A DNA stretch of 64,000 bases from Aspidapion aeneum (lineage: Eukaryota > Arthropoda > Insecta > Coleoptera > Brentidae), in assembly GCA_963576565.1 (NCBI GenBank), contig OY755042.1, forward strand, positions 108,243,314-108,307,313, in the 5' to 3' direction. Shown here piece after piece: positions 1-11,639 of the stretch. Numbering within the stretch: the first letter of the stretch is position 1; each line of letters begins with the position of its first letter. Under the pieces are notes generated by a model. That model was not told the origin of the DNA. It did no database searches and was given only the letters and a program-made list of their open reading frames with translations. The position numbers and the translations under genes were made by a program.

Positions 1-266
1 TATTGATTCTAGTTTTAATGAGTCACCCTGTTCTGTTTATTTTTAAATTTGAAAACAACATTGACTGACATAATGTCTTGAAATAGTATCATGTTACCGT
101 GTGTTTTGTTTAGATTGGTCAATTGTTTTTGATAAACTTCAGAATATTGACAATTTGTCAACGATATAATAATAAAAAATATATTTGAACAAGAAACATT
201 TAAGATTTTGAGGCAAAATATAAATAAAAAGCTTGAAAACGATTGTAGATTGGCAATCGAAACGTA

Positions 267-482
267 GCGTATTTAAATTCAATTAAAAGATAAGTGGTTT
301 AGGTTTTACTAGGCAACTATTTATTTTTATAGAAAGCCACTGACAAATTAGTGATTTTTATTTTTCTAGGAGAAGCGTATTTAAATTCAATTAAAAGATA
401 AGTTGTTTAGGTTTTACTAGGCAACTATTTATTTTTATAGAAAGCCACTGACAAATTAGTGATTTTTATTTTTCTAGGAGAA
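267..482. repeat. 108-bp tandem duplication
   Basis: Two head-to-tail copies (267-374 and 375-482) begin GCGTATTTAAATTC and end in TTTTTCTAGGAGA. They differ at about one position (agtggttt against agttgttt), so the duplication is recent. No coding potential is seen. Confidence 0.9.
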
Positions 483-595
483 ACGCAGTGGTTTTTTATA
501 ATTTTTTAAAGTAATTTTTCCTTACTAGTGGCGTAATACCCAGAAAAAGTTGTGTTTGTAAAATGAATCCGCCACAAACATATAGATTTTATTTG

Positions 596-1666
596 AAATA
601 GTAGATGTTTCGTAAAAACGATTCTCTAAACTACTTCATAGGATTGTTTCTTGATAGTCGATTCTGATAGTCTTCTCTACCACAATAGGACGTTGCTAAA
701 GTTTTACTTTCTTTTTAGTCGTTATTTCGTAGTCGCCCTGACTTTTATATCCTACTTAATTACCACTAGAAAGTTAAGCTTCATTGGAGTCCCAAACAAG
801 TGTATCCGACAACTACATTATAACTTTAATTTTTACCACAAAAGTTTGTGTCATCATAGTAACATCTGATGTAACAATGAAGACAAAATAACTTTTTGGA
901 TCAACTTTAAAGCCGCAACTACTTTCAAGTAACCTTTTCGACTATCAGGGAATATAGTTTGGGACGCCATGTTTTTAGAAAGAAAATTTAATATTTTTGT
1001 TGTCGTTTTATGAGCTCATGTTAAAGAGCCATACTATTTTATAAACAAATTAGTTGAAGCTTACCAAAAATGCTCTTCTTAAGCACCATTTGTTGGAGTT
1101 AACTGTCGATTATGAAAACATAACCTCCAAAATCACAACACAAAAATTCCATCAGCTACCAGAAAACGGCTCAATTTTACGGGCGCACCGGTTTTTTGCA
1201 ATATATATAATGCATGTTATACAAAAAACTTTGCGTCGCACTCGAATTTTGATCCTCTGCTCGTAAATTCTCACACTTTTGGATAACATAGTTCATATTA
1301 TAACCATAACCAAACAAAAAAACTAAGCGAGTCTGTTTACTGTTGTGTCCGCCATATTGTGTAACAATTCTACCAAAAAGAAACGATTATATTATTTGCA
1401 ACTACATCGCAACTTTTATGCCATTACGGAAAAAAAACAGCCTCTACGACGTAGTAGATACCTGGCTACGACGTAGTAGTGTAGTTGTTACTACAGTGAC
1501 TTTAAACACTTGGCCAAGTAGTTATAACCAGAAATTGGTTCCCCACTTAGGGAATTATAACGTCGCTGTATGGTATACTGAGACGTAGCGGGAGTACGTT
1601 GCGGTTACTTTTAAGAAATTCTTTCTAGTTGGGGTTTCGTCGTTACAACTTTAATTGTTTGTTGGG
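596..1666 (-). mobile_element. 5'-truncated copy of 1.2-kb TIR element (CCCAAC family)
   Basis: This stretch is the near-identical reverse complement of the element at 24715-25914. It keeps the TIR end (GTTTGTTGGG at 1657-1666). Similarity stops at about 596, where the other copy still has about 120 bp before its second TIR. Two small open frames (651-869 and 1054-1266) are preserved in both copies, but the nucleotide identity alone explains that and I recognise no protein family. Around 1441-1480 two direct CTACGACGTAGTAG repeats form small palindromes. The class is unknown; it looks non-autonomous. Confidence 0.75.
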
Positions 1667-3205
1667 AATAAAAATCATATTAATTTAGTCCATGGATTTG
1701 TTGACAAATACCATAAATATATTTCACTTCCGGTTACCACTTAGAAATGTTCACGATGCTTGTCAATATACTAATACAAAAAAGACAGTAATAAGACGCT
1801 AGTAACATCATATGGAATGTTTAAAAAGAATTGAAATATTTGCATTACATGTAGTATAAATTGATGTAACACATCGTTGGAAAGCTCTTAAAAAATGTTA
1901 AAAATAATGATTTTACCACTTTTTTGATGACATCATCGGTCGAAAAACGGTATGTATTTTGAAAAGTCGAAGTATTCATCTCTATTGGGGGTGGCAATAT
2001 TGGAAAATATGATGACGTAAAATATTTTTACACTAAGAAATGTAAATTATATAAACAAATCAAGTTACACTTTTTCTTTTGAAATCAGATTTGATTGAAT
2101 ACTTTACATACTTGAGAAGCATTTTATTTTTCTATGCTTGAAATATAAGGGTTTCGTCAGGACGCAGGACCTTTTGCTAAAAATCAGGACAGTCCTGAGA
2201 AATCAGAACTCCAGATCTAGTCCATTCCGATGGATCATCGCTTTCAAACAATAAACAAGGGAAATATTAATGGCTCTTGCTGACATCACACCCGCACAAC
2301 CAGTCAGTTTTTTCATAAATTTTAAATTTAAAAGTTCGTTATATTCACGACTTTGGAATTTAGTTACATTCGTATTTATTAAATTTGGTTTTGGATGACC
2401 GACACCGATGTTGATTTTGATTTTCTTTTCTAATGGTTAAGAAGAAAATGTAATTGTATTTAAATATTGCACGCTAATGCTACTAAAAATAGAAATGTCC
2501 GCCACTTTTGTAACTAAGAAATCGTAGAAATTAAAACAGTACGACCGGACCGATAACACCAAGTTGTTTCAGTGCACTAATTAAAAATGCACATGAGGTG
2601 CTTTAACAGCCAACGGTAACCGCTGACGGCCTCGATCCTCGCAATTTCTGTATAAGAGCACAACCGAAGTAAGGCACAGATTCTATGTACTGTAAAATTC
2701 TATAGGGATATGTTGTCCCCTCTTTCGATATTTCGTAATTAGAATGCGAAATAATACATACGGTGCATAGAATTTGGGTCCAGTTAAGTGAATACAAACA
2801 CATACATACCAGGTAAAATTTTCTAGTTAGTATTCAAGTCTTTGCTGAATTTCTTTTGGGGTTTATTGATTGATTGATTTTTAAGTAAAATTTGGGAGTG
2901 AACGTGCACATGTACATTTATGGAGAAACCGCCCCTGTTACCTTATCACCTTTCTTAAAATTAAAGCGTTGCAAATGGGGTCATTTTTGTTCCCTGGAAG
3001 TACTGCTGGTATGAACCTGCTTAGCAGAATAAAAAATAAAATAAAATTAAAATGGGCATACTTGCGGTGTCAAAAAATTGTACTGCCTTAATGTATATCG
3101 TCTTGTGGTCGTTTTGCTTGTAAAAACTAACTCTAAGGACTCTTTTATGCACACGATTTTTGTCGTAGCGGTAAAAATGTTCGCCTTTAGTCTGATGTCA
3201 CAGTG
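1667..3205. other. intergenic, no gene seen
   Basis: AT-rich sequence with no frame resembling a known protein on either strand. A stretch near 2155-2215 (repeated 'caggac' words) resembles the decayed repeat at 31790-31880, so part of it is probably old transposon. Confidence 0.5.
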
Positions 3206-3211
3206 ACAGTG

Positions 3212-3353
3212 CAGTGGTGGAATGTCTTGAACGGTAGGGGGGCGAGACCCCATGAGCTCTTTTAACATAATATTTTGTTTCTTCACGAAATTTTGTAGAT
3301 ACTATCTCAAAATTAAAGCCCCCCCCTTGGGTGAGCCCTTGTTTATGCACAAT
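3212..3353. mobile_element. decayed hAT-like MITE
   Basis: The left end reads CAGTGGTGGAATGTC with a G-rich subterminal run (GGTAGGGGGGCGAGACCCC). The right end has AAAGCCCCCCCCTTGGG followed by ATACGCCAC. This is the layout of the better preserved elements at 29935 and 58132. No clear target duplication remains. Confidence 0.4.
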
Positions 3354-4559
3354 ACGCCACAAATTTTACCCCCAACGCAACTAACGACAAAAATCGCATG
3401 CATAAATGAGACTTAAAACTAACGTTTTTGGTGTGTCTATCCTTTTTTGTGTTTTGTATAGTTTTGTGATCTCCATCAAGTAAACTAACTAAGATGGGGT
3501 GCGTTTGTGGTTTTAATAATGTGCAGATTGTTAGCATCACTGTAAGTATTGTCTTGTGTTCATTTCCTTTTAACCAAGCTCTAACGCTTTGTATTTTTCA
3601 ATTCTTCCTCTATCAAACAAAATAAAAATTTTTGTTTGCATGTTCAAAAAAATAACAATTTTATAATTGTCCAAAATTCCATGTTTTTGGGTGGTTTTAG
3701 AATTTTCTAGGGGAGATAGAAAATCAACTTACCCCTTTTAACCACTTTGAAATCTCGTTTTTCAAGAGAACCTAACATCTTTACTTTGGGGTCTGCATTT
3801 TGAGACAGGGTCCATGTCCATAACTTCTTATTCATAAAATTTTTATTTTGGCGTAAATCACTTATTTAAAGTGTATTTTATAAATAATTTTCTACTGTTT
3901 ACTATTTTTAAAATAAACCGATCTATCTTATTAAAATCACACTCAATATATAACTTTTAATTATTTGTTAACTTTTTGTATTTTTTTATATGTTTTGTTT
4001 TTATGTTGTATTGTAATTAGTTAATTTTTTTTATGTTTTTAAGGCAGCAAATTAAGAAGTTAAACACAAATATAAAGAATTAAATTTTCAAATATAAAAA
4101 AATTAAATCTAAAAATAATAATACAGTCGAACTTCCATAACTCAAAATCTTTGATAAGTCGAACCAAACTGTTGGCAATGGCTTTAAGGGTATGAAATAT
4201 ATGTAATTTGGTCTTAACAACTCAAACTAATCGATTAGTCGAATATCTTGATAACTCGAACACTGTATGTGGCGCCAACTTCGATAAGTCGAATTTTCTG
4301 GGGAAATCTCCTAATTACAAATCGTTCTAACTTGTTTGTTTGCATTGGAATGTTTTAAAGACGCAATTCAACTTGTATTCGATTTGCGATCCGTTTTGGG
4401 GTTGTGTGTACGTTACTATGACACAAAAACGGACTTTTTTTCGCTAAAATAAATATGTACATTCATACATAAAGAACAAAAATTATGTATTCACATGTAT
4501 TAGAGGTGAACGGTTCTTAATAGAGACTTGGTTATATCAGAATTATTGCTAATATGCTA

Positions 4560-4930
4560 ATCATAACAAAAACAGTTCATGTAAAAAAAAGCCAAGTATG
4601 CGAAAATGGCATTCCGTAAAAAGAATTGAGATAAAAGTAAAGCCAAGTTATCCAATACAAATTTCAAAATGAAAGGTTCTTACTAGTTTGGAAATGTTTT
4701 TTTAAACTTTGCTATTACAGCCAAACTTCTTTATGTTCAATTTAGCACTGTGCCTAAGAGTCATTTACAGCCGTAATAGTCAAGTTTAGAAAAATATTTC
4801 CAAACTAGTAAGACCTTTCATTTTGAAATTTGTATTGGAGAACTTGGCTTTACTTTTCTCTCAATTCTTTTTACGGAATGCCATTTTCGCGTACTTGGCT
4901 TTTTTTTACATGAAGTGTTTTTGTTATGAT
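4560..4930. mobile_element. foldback MITE
   Basis: A ~165-bp left arm starting ATCATAACAAAAACAG is repeated in reverse complement ending TGTTTTTGTTATGAT at 4930. Both arms contain the words for AAGCCAAGTA, GGCATTCCG and CTAGTTTGGAAAT. Only about 60 bp separates the arms. It sits inside the larger TIR element at 4124-6438. Confidence 0.8.
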
Positions 4931-5019
4931 TTCACTTCTTTTTTAAAGGAATTGGATAATACTTAATTTTTAAAGTACTAAAATATGCGGAATATTGTTC
5001 AAAACTTTTGCAGTGCCTT

Positions 5020-6040
5020 ACTTAAATTTTTGAGGTTTTTTTTCCATGGTTTTATCGTAGTTTCTATCAGCCTTCCAAAGCTCAGCTCTCTAGCATTTCT
5101 GAAAGTGCACAATGTTACTTTTACATAACTTTACATGTATAGGGGAGGAAAATAAATTAAAATTGTCGTGTTTTTAAATTTTGTCCTATAGTTTTATCAT
5201 AGTTCCTATCAGTCTTCCAATGCTCAGCTCTCTAGCGTTTCTGGAAGTGGGTAATGTTATGTTTACATAACTTTACATTTATAGGGGAGGAGAGTAAATG
5301 AAAATATTGGACTTTTTAAATTCTTTCCCATGGTTTTATCATAATTTCTATCAGCATTCGAAGCTAAGCTCTCTAGCGTTTCTGGAAGTGGGCAATGTTA
5401 GTTTTATATAAATTTACATTAATAGGAGAGGCAAGTAAATTAAAATGTTGGATTTTTTAAATTTTTTTATATAGTTTTATCATATTGTCTTTCAGTCTTA
5501 AAAAGTTCAGCTCTCTAGCGTTTCTGAAAGTGGGCAGTGTTGCTTTTACATAAATTTACATTTATAGGGGAAGGAATCCAAAGCTCAGCTCTCTAGCATG
5601 TCTGGAAGTAGGCAATGTTACTTTTACTTAACTTTACATTTATAGGAGAGGGAAGTAAATTAGAATTTTGGGGTGTTTTAATTTTTTCCTATAGTTTTAT
5701 CATAGTTCCTATCAGCCTGCCAAAGCTCAACTCTCTAGCATTTCTGGAAGTGGGCAATGCTACTTTTACATAACCTTAAATGTATAGGGGAGGGGAGTAA
5801 ATTAAAATTTTGAGGTTTTTTGATTTTTTCCTATAGGTTTATCGTAGTTCCTATCGGTCTGCCAAAGCACAACTCTCTAGCATTTCTGGAAGTGGGCGAT
5901 GCTACTTTTACATAACTTTAAATGTATAGGGGAGGGGAGTAAATTAAAATTTTGAGGTTTTTTGATTTTTGCCAGGGGTTTGGTCATAATTTCTATCAGT
6001 CTGCCAAATTTCAGCTTTGTAGTATGTCTGGAAGTACAGT
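5020..6040. repeat. tandem array, ~140-bp unit, about 8 copies
   Basis: The word (C)TCA(G/A)CTCTCTAGC recurs at about 5083, 5222, 5365, 5508, 5585, 5727, 5867 and, degenerate, 6007. Spacing is close to 140 bp apart from one truncated unit of 77 bp (5508 to 5585). Each unit also has 'gtttatcatagtt', 'tctggaagtggg' and 'ataggggagg'. The copies have diverged. Confidence 0.85.
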
Positions 6041-6438
6041 AGAATATTGATGATCTATACATGAGTGAGTGAGTGAGTGGCAATTTCGACGTTTTTTGAA
6101 ATTTCGTAACTACTTTACTACTTTATGGAATTCCATGAAACATGGAGGGGTTGTTAACTCCATGGAGATCTACGACTGTGCAAAGTTTGAGAATTGTAGC
6201 TCAGTTTTAGGTAGTTCAAATATCGGCTGAAATGTTTCAAGAAAAGATGGTTACGACGCGCGAACTTGGCGAGGCACTGCCGTGCCCTCAGATTTTTCCT
6301 TGAAAAAAACACGTAAATTTTGATTCACAAAAAATAAGAAAACGCCGCAAAAGTTTTTGTTTATTATTTAAGTCGAAGTCTCAATAAATTGGAATGTTTA
6401 TGTGACACATGTTTGTTCGAGTTATCGAAGTTCGACTA

Positions 6439-6945
6439 TATATTAATTAGGACATCATTTTCAAGGAAAATTTACACTGTACGAACTAAAAGTGACAAAT
6501 AAAATTATTATTTCAAATAGAAACTTTAAAAAATAAAAAACATACAAACCCTACCTCAAAATAAAATTAAACCTTTTTTAACCTTCGTAGCTTACGAATT
6601 GCTACATCAAGATGCAGTTTTCACCATTAACCTTCTCCGTTGTTTGATGGATATCCATTAAATAACGCCTTCTCTTAAAAATCGAAACTCGCAAATAGGG
6701 GTAAGATTTTAGTCAGATCTCACCTACAAATACTCGAAGCCCCCCAAAATCATCGGATTTGAATACCTTGTATAGCAAATAATAAAATAATTTAGAAAAT
6801 ATTCTTAAACCATTCACTTTAAATTTTGTTGGGTATAGAAGAGTAAATAACATATTGTCAGCTTGTTTTTGGGGATTTGCGGTTTTCAAATACGAAAGTG
6901 TAAAAAACCAAAAACTAATTCAAATTTTATTTTGGTTTTTTGCAG
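6439..6945. other. intron/intergenic sequence before receptor exon A
   Basis: AT-rich sequence without a recognisable coding or repeat unit. It should be the end of the intron that precedes the alternative 3' exons of the receptor gene. A pyrimidine-rich tract (TTTTATTTTGGTTTTTTGCAG) ends at 6945 and serves as splice acceptor. Confidence 0.5.
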
Positions 6946-7891
6946 CCCCATGCTCGGAATAGCCGAGTTCAAGACCGAAGAATATTTCGACGGATCTAAA
7001 GTGCAGGCCTGTCACACCCTGGCCAACACCTTTTGGTCTGCACTGTACTTCATAGGCAGCATATTCTTGTTCTTCATTTTGCCGTTCATCTTGCTTTTAG
7101 TGCTCTATTGCATCATTGCTAAAAACCTCATGTCTAACGCAGCTACCCTTCTAGTGCTGAACAAACACATTGACAACTACTCGATACGGGCTAGGAGACA
7201 GGTCGTCTTAATGCTAGGAACTGTAGTTATGAGTTTTTTTGTGTGCCTTATACCGTTTCGAGTATTTACTTTGTGGATCATCATAGCTCCTGGAGAAAAT
7301 CTTTTAATGTTGGGTGTAGAGAGATACTACAACATTCTTTATTTCTGCAGAATTATGCTTTACCTTAATTCTGCCATTAATCCGATTCTTTACAATTTAA
7401 TGAGTTCAAAGTTTCGTACAGGGTTTTTAATTTGCTCCGAGACTAGACGGAAATTATTTAATAAAGCTCGCAGGAATAACAGTTCCAGCACTACAGGTCC
7501 TAGCTCCAGTGGTAGAAGCAAAGCCAGCAATGTTAGTTACAAAGTATGCTATAGACCACGCGCATGTTCAATACTTATCAAATCATCTACGGATTCTTCT
7601 AGTCTAGAGTCGTTTAAAGATAGTCCGATTATTCAGCCTTGTTTAAAACGTCAGCAATGTATTAACGAAGAATATATTGAAACCAATAGGAACTTTAGAA
7701 GATCAAGTAATGAAGAAACTGGACAACCACTAAACGTCAACATTTTTACAGAAAAAGTTTACATATGTGCTGAAAATAGAAAAAATGGTCACAAATGTAG
7801 TGAAAAATATTTTGGTGATAGTCACGAAAATATTAATTTAAAAGAGAAATTTGGTAAAAATGGACACGTTGAAGAAGAAACTTTTCTTTAA
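6946..7891 (+). CDS. ETHR: ETHR-like receptor, alternative 3' exon A (partial gene)
   Basis: This is the terminal exon of a rhodopsin-family neuropeptide GPCR, best matched to the insect ecdysis-triggering hormone receptor. In that family two alternative 3' exons make subtypes A and B. The acceptor TTTTTTGCAG precedes C|CCC ATG, so the exon enters in phase 1 and encodes 314 residues to a TAA. In order it gives extracellular loop 2 with the conserved Cys (VQACHTL), TM5, a basic loop (RARRQVV), TM6 ([11 protein letters not shown]), TM7 with [10 protein letters not shown] (the NPxxY motif), a palmitoylation-type Cys after helix 8, and a long Ser-rich cytoplasmic tail. TM1-4 are missing and must lie upstream of the window. 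Which subtype name applies is a guess. A pyrokinin/CAPA-type receptor is the main alternative; the twin exon sets favour ETHR. Confidence 0.75.
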
Positions 7892-7905
7892 ATTCATCTT
7901 GTAAT

Positions 7906-8017
7906 GAGTTCTATTACGTCATTGCTAAAAACTTCATATCTAACGCTGCTACCCTTCTAGAGATGAACAGACAGATTGAGAACTACTCAATACGAGCTAG
8001 AAGAGAGGTCGTCTTAA
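7906..8017 (+). pseudogene. relic of an older receptor A exon, copy 1
   Basis: Right after the stop of exon A, 112 bp translate to a diverged version of the TM5-loop-TM6 junction of the same exon (IAKNFISNAATLLEMNRQIE, then ENYSIRARREVVLT). It differs from exon A much more than the full copies do. It therefore appears to be a fragment of an earlier duplicate. It was carried along in the ~1-kb amplified unit and recurs at 8918-9029. Confidence 0.7.
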
Positions 8018-8903
8018 CACTCTGGCCAATAACTTTTGGTCAGCAATGTACTTCATAGGCAGCATATTCTTGTTCTTCATTTTGCCGTTCATCTTGCTTT
8101 TAGTGCTCTATTGCATCATTGCTAAAAACCTCATGTCTAACGCAGCTACCCCTCTAGTGCTGAACAAACACATTGATAACTACTCGATATGGGCTAGAAG
8201 ACAGGTCGTCTTAATGCTAGGAACTGTAGTTATGAGTTTTTTTGTGTGCCTTATACCGTTTCGAGTATTTACTTTGTGGATCATCATAGCTCCCGGAGAA
8301 AATCTTTTAATGTTGGGTGTAGACAGATACTACAACATTCTTTATTTCTGCAGAATTATGCTTTACCTTAATTCTGCCATTAATCCGATTCTTTACAATT
8401 TAATGAGTTCAAAGTTTCGTACAGGGTTTTTAATTTGCTCCGAGACTAGACGGAAATTATTTAATAAAGCTCGCAGGAATAACAGTTCCAGCACTACAGG
8501 TCCTAGCTCCAGTGGTAGAAGCAAAGCCAGCAAAGCCAGCAATGTTAGTTACAAAGTATGCTATAGACCACGCGCATGTTCAATACTTATCAAATCGTCT
8601 ACAGATTCTTCTAGTCTAGAGTCGTTTAAAGATAGTCCGATTATTCAGCCTTGTTTAAAACGTCAGCAATTTATTAACGAAGAATATATTGAAACCAATA
8701 GGAACTTTAGAAGATCAAGTAATGAAGAAACTGGACAACCACTAAACGTTAACATTTTTACAGAAAAAGTTTACATATGTGCTGAAAATAGAAAAAATGG
8801 TCACAAATGTAGTGAAAAATATTTTGGTGATAGTCACGAAAATATTAATTTAAAAGAGAAATTTGGTAAAAATGGACACGTTGAAGAAGAAACTTTTCTT
8901 TAA
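8018..8903 (+). pseudogene. second tandem copy of receptor exon A, 5' truncated
   Basis: Nearly identical to exon A from TLAN(N)FWSA through the final FL and stop, with an intact frame. Differences include L to P before VLNKH, R to W in the loop (SIWARRQ), E to D in GVDRYYN, an extra Lys-Ala-Ser-type repeat, and C to F in the tail. It lacks the first ~23 residues of the exon: the splice acceptor, the start of loop 2 and the disulphide Cys. In their place is the relic at 7906-8017. Without an acceptor at the matching point it should not produce a normal receptor. The intact frame reflects recent origin or gene conversion rather than proven function. Confidence 0.75.
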
Positions 8904-8917
8904 ATTCATCTTGTAAT

Positions 8918-9029
8918 GAGTTCTATTACGTCGTTGCTAAAAACTTCATATCTAACGCTGCTACCCTTCTAGAGATGAACAGACAGATTGAGAACTACTC
9001 AATACGAGCTAGAAGAGAGGTCGTCTTAA
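8918..9029 (+). pseudogene. relic of an older receptor A exon, copy 2
   Basis: Same 112-bp fragment as 7906-8017, with one or two differences (for example ACGTCG for ACGTCA). This shows that the amplified unit is exon A plus relic, repeated at ~1.01-kb spacing. Confidence 0.7.
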
Positions 9030-9935
9030 CACTCTGGCCAATAACTTTTGGTCAGCAATGTACTTCATAGGCAGCATATTCTTGTTCTTCATTTTGCCGT
9101 TCATCTTGCTTTTAGTGCTCTATTGCATCATTGCTAAAAACCTCATGTCTAACGCAGCTACCCTTCTAGTGCTGAACAAACACATTGATAACTACTCGAT
9201 ACGGGCTAGAAGACAGGTCGTCGTAATGCTAGGAACTGTAGTTATGAGTTTTTTTGTGTGCCTTATACCGTTTCGAGTATTTACTTTGTGGATCATCATA
9301 GCTCCCGGAGAAAATCTTTTAATGTTGGGAGTAGAGAGATACTACAACATTCTTTATTTCTGCAGAATTATGCTTTACCTTAATTTTTTGTGTGCCTTAT
9401 ACCGTTTCGAGTATTTACTTTGTGGATCATCATTGCTCCTGGAGAAAATCTTTTAATGTTGGGTGTAGAGAGATACTACAAAATTCTTTATTTCTGCAGA
9501 ATTATGCTTTACCTTAATTCTGCCATTAATCCGATCCTTTACAATTTAATGAGTTCAAAGTTTCGTACAGGGTTTTTAATTTGCTCCGAGACTAGACGGA
9601 AATTATTTAATAAAGCCCGCAGGAATAATATTTCCAGCACTACAGGTCCTAGCTCCAGTGGTAGAAGCAAAGCCAGCAATGTTAGTTAGAAAGTATGTTA
9701 TAGACCACGCGCATGTTCAATACCTATCAAATCTTCTACAGATTCTTCTAGTCTAGAGTCGTTTATATATAGCCCGATAATCCAAAGCGCGAACAATGTA
9801 ATAACATAGAATCTATTAAAATAAACGAGATTTTTTTTAAATCAAGCAACGAAGAAAGTAGAAAAGCAGGAAACGTAAATTTTTTTACAGAAAAAGATTG
9901 CAAATTTATTAAAACAAATGAAAAATATTTTTGAC
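9030..9935 (+). pseudogene. third tandem copy of receptor exon A, broken
   Basis: It begins like copy 2 at TLANNFWSA. A 134-bp stretch covering TM6 to TM7 (ending near 9384) is repeated immediately (to about 9520); 134 is not a multiple of 3, so the frame breaks after IMLYLN. A second break is TAT/C to TAG after SNVS (about 9688). From there to ~9935 the sequence matches the exon A tail only loosely, with further stops, whereas upstream it is almost identical to copies 1 and 2. The sharp change in divergence suggests a conversion or crossover boundary near 9690. Confidence 0.8.
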
Positions 9936-11155
9936 ATTTCTAACTGATACATTTTTTTGAATATATTCTCTAGCCATTGAGAAAGTTATGTCATTTACAT
10001 ACGTACAGTTTACACGGTATGTATAATATGTGGTGGTGCCTTTACGAATCTATGATTTTATTAGTTTACACATAGTATGTGATGAAAATAAGTCCCTATA
10101 TTTATTTTTAAAAAAATTGCTCATTTTTAAATTACTTTAAATATAGATCATAACCTACCTACGTATAGTGATTAAGATAAGATAGAAATTAAAATATCAT
10201 ATGCCTAATTCTTAGGTGATATGTTTTCTGCTAAAGAAATGTTTCTGTTCGCATAGAAGATGGATATTAGAATTATTAGATATGTAAGTACTTAATTGTT
10301 TTAAATTTAGTTTATGTTTAGTCTTTAAATGTTGTGAGTGTCCGTTAATTGTTTGCCAAAGATTTATTAGCAAGTTAGAAAATAAACCTATATTTAATAG
10401 CTACCCTTTTTTTTAACTTTTGTCTCAATACTAAATGCCCTTATATTACATTCAGGATACCTATCACTTGAGGCATACCTTACAGAGCCAAAAGCCAAAA
10501 TAATTAAGAAAATTGTGAAAATCATTAGGGTTAATAGTAATTGATTAAATTCTGAATTATTCTTTTTCTAACTTAAAATTAGGCTTGATTGATAAAACAT
10601 AAAAATCCAACCTCAAATAGGATATAAGTAATTTATCTTCCGGAATCCAAGAAACAAATTATATCCAGAGTTATATTCATCTTGAAAAACTTGAATTTAA
10701 AGAAGTAAATTAGACTAATATTATTCTAAATTCAAAAATTCGGCGATGGCGTCCAAGTATTGAGGAAATTATTAATTGTGTCACTTTGTTTGTTTTGAGA
10801 CCTCTTTCAGCTGGTAAGGTATTGTATTTTATTCAAATTTAATAACATTTAGCTATTAGTAATTAATTTTCACAGAAGGAAAGTCAAAAATCAATCAGTC
10901 AATGGTTTAGTCAACGGATTCCAGGTGAGTGAGTTATTTATTATTTTAAATACCTAGAAAAGTACATTAATTTAAACCAAGTTGGTTGGTATAGGTATCC
11001 AACTAAAATTTAGGTTAACTTTTTACAACTTTTGTTCGTTGGCCTATGCTATTTGTTATGGTAAACAGCTGATAACTGTCCAAAAGTTATCTGAAAAATT
11101 ATGGAATGGAGTGAAGATGAGAATTGAATAATAAATAATTTTGCGAAATCGGGGT
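9936..11155. other. spacer with possible poly(A) signal
   Basis: AT-rich, no recognisable frame. An AATAAA at 10381 lies downstream of the exon A cluster and could end the A-type transcript. It is nearly 2.5 kb from the exon A stop, so the link is uncertain. Confidence 0.35.
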
Positions 11156-11387
11156 TGCAAATGAAATAAGAATAGCAAACCGTCTAAGAGTACCCATACA
11201 CAGGATGGGACTAACAGAAGAGACCGGATGCAAACTCTGTCTAGAGGATGACGAAACAGTTAGACATATACTCTGCGAATGTCCGGGTATTGCACATTTA
11301 CGTCAGAACACTTTTGGTAAACTTCAGATTGATTCAGAGGATCCAAATAGTATCTTGCCCAAACTGATTGCCTTTTTGGTGGACTAG
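11156..11387 (+). pseudogene. non-LTR retrotransposon 3'-end remnant (Jockey/R1-like)
   Basis: The frame ends in a Cys/His knuckle typical of the C-terminus of LINE ORF2: CKLC, then HILCEC after 13 residues, followed by GKLQIDSEDPNSI and a stop. The preceding LRVPIHRMGL matches the usual lead-in. No reverse transcriptase core is present. It is a 5'-truncated insertion in the receptor gene. Confidence 0.65.
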
Positions 11388-11639
11388 GCATACCTTGGTG
11401 AGGAACCACACAAAATTGAGCCACAAACAACCGAATGGGTCGCAGTAGAAGGGCTGCAAGGCCCACTTACATGTGAATAATCATCAATCAATCATCAAAT
11501 TAAACTTAAGAATGTCGTTAGTTCCAGACGACATGGTTTAAATATAGTAGGAACATTTCTATTCAATTCCACAACACAACTTCCAACTATATTTGTTATA
11601 ACATCTTAGGATCGGTGGAGATTGGCTTTTACTAGTAAT

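Larger units (their letters stand above)
4124..6438. mobile_element. Tigger/pogo-like TIR element with internal array, non-autonomous
   Basis: The ends are inverted: CAGTCGAACTTCCATAACTC at 4124 against the reverse complement of GAGTTATCGAAGTTCGACTA ending at 6438. Both are flanked by TA (4122-4123, 6439-6440), the target duplication of Tc1/mariner/pogo elements. More degenerate 'taagtcgaa/taactcgaa' words lie at 4150-4300. The interior holds a foldback MITE (4560-4930) and a tandem array (about 5020-6040). I see no DDE transposase frame, so the 2.3-kb element would move only in trans. Family assignment rests on TIR sequence and TA sites. Confidence 0.65.

Noticed and set aside
3047..3286. 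Minus-strand frame of 79 residues with Cys/His (LHCHCD)
   Set aside because: No spacing that fits a zinc finger family; it overlaps a decayed hAT-like end.
5020..6040. Regular ~140-bp repeats that might suggest a CRISPR-like array
   Set aside because: The whole unit repeats, with no unique spacers, in a eukaryotic genome inside a TIR element. It is a diverged tandem array.
1..6945. Search for upstream receptor exons (TM1-4)
   Set aside because: No frame with DRY-type or TM2/TM3 motifs was found; they are presumed to be outside the window.
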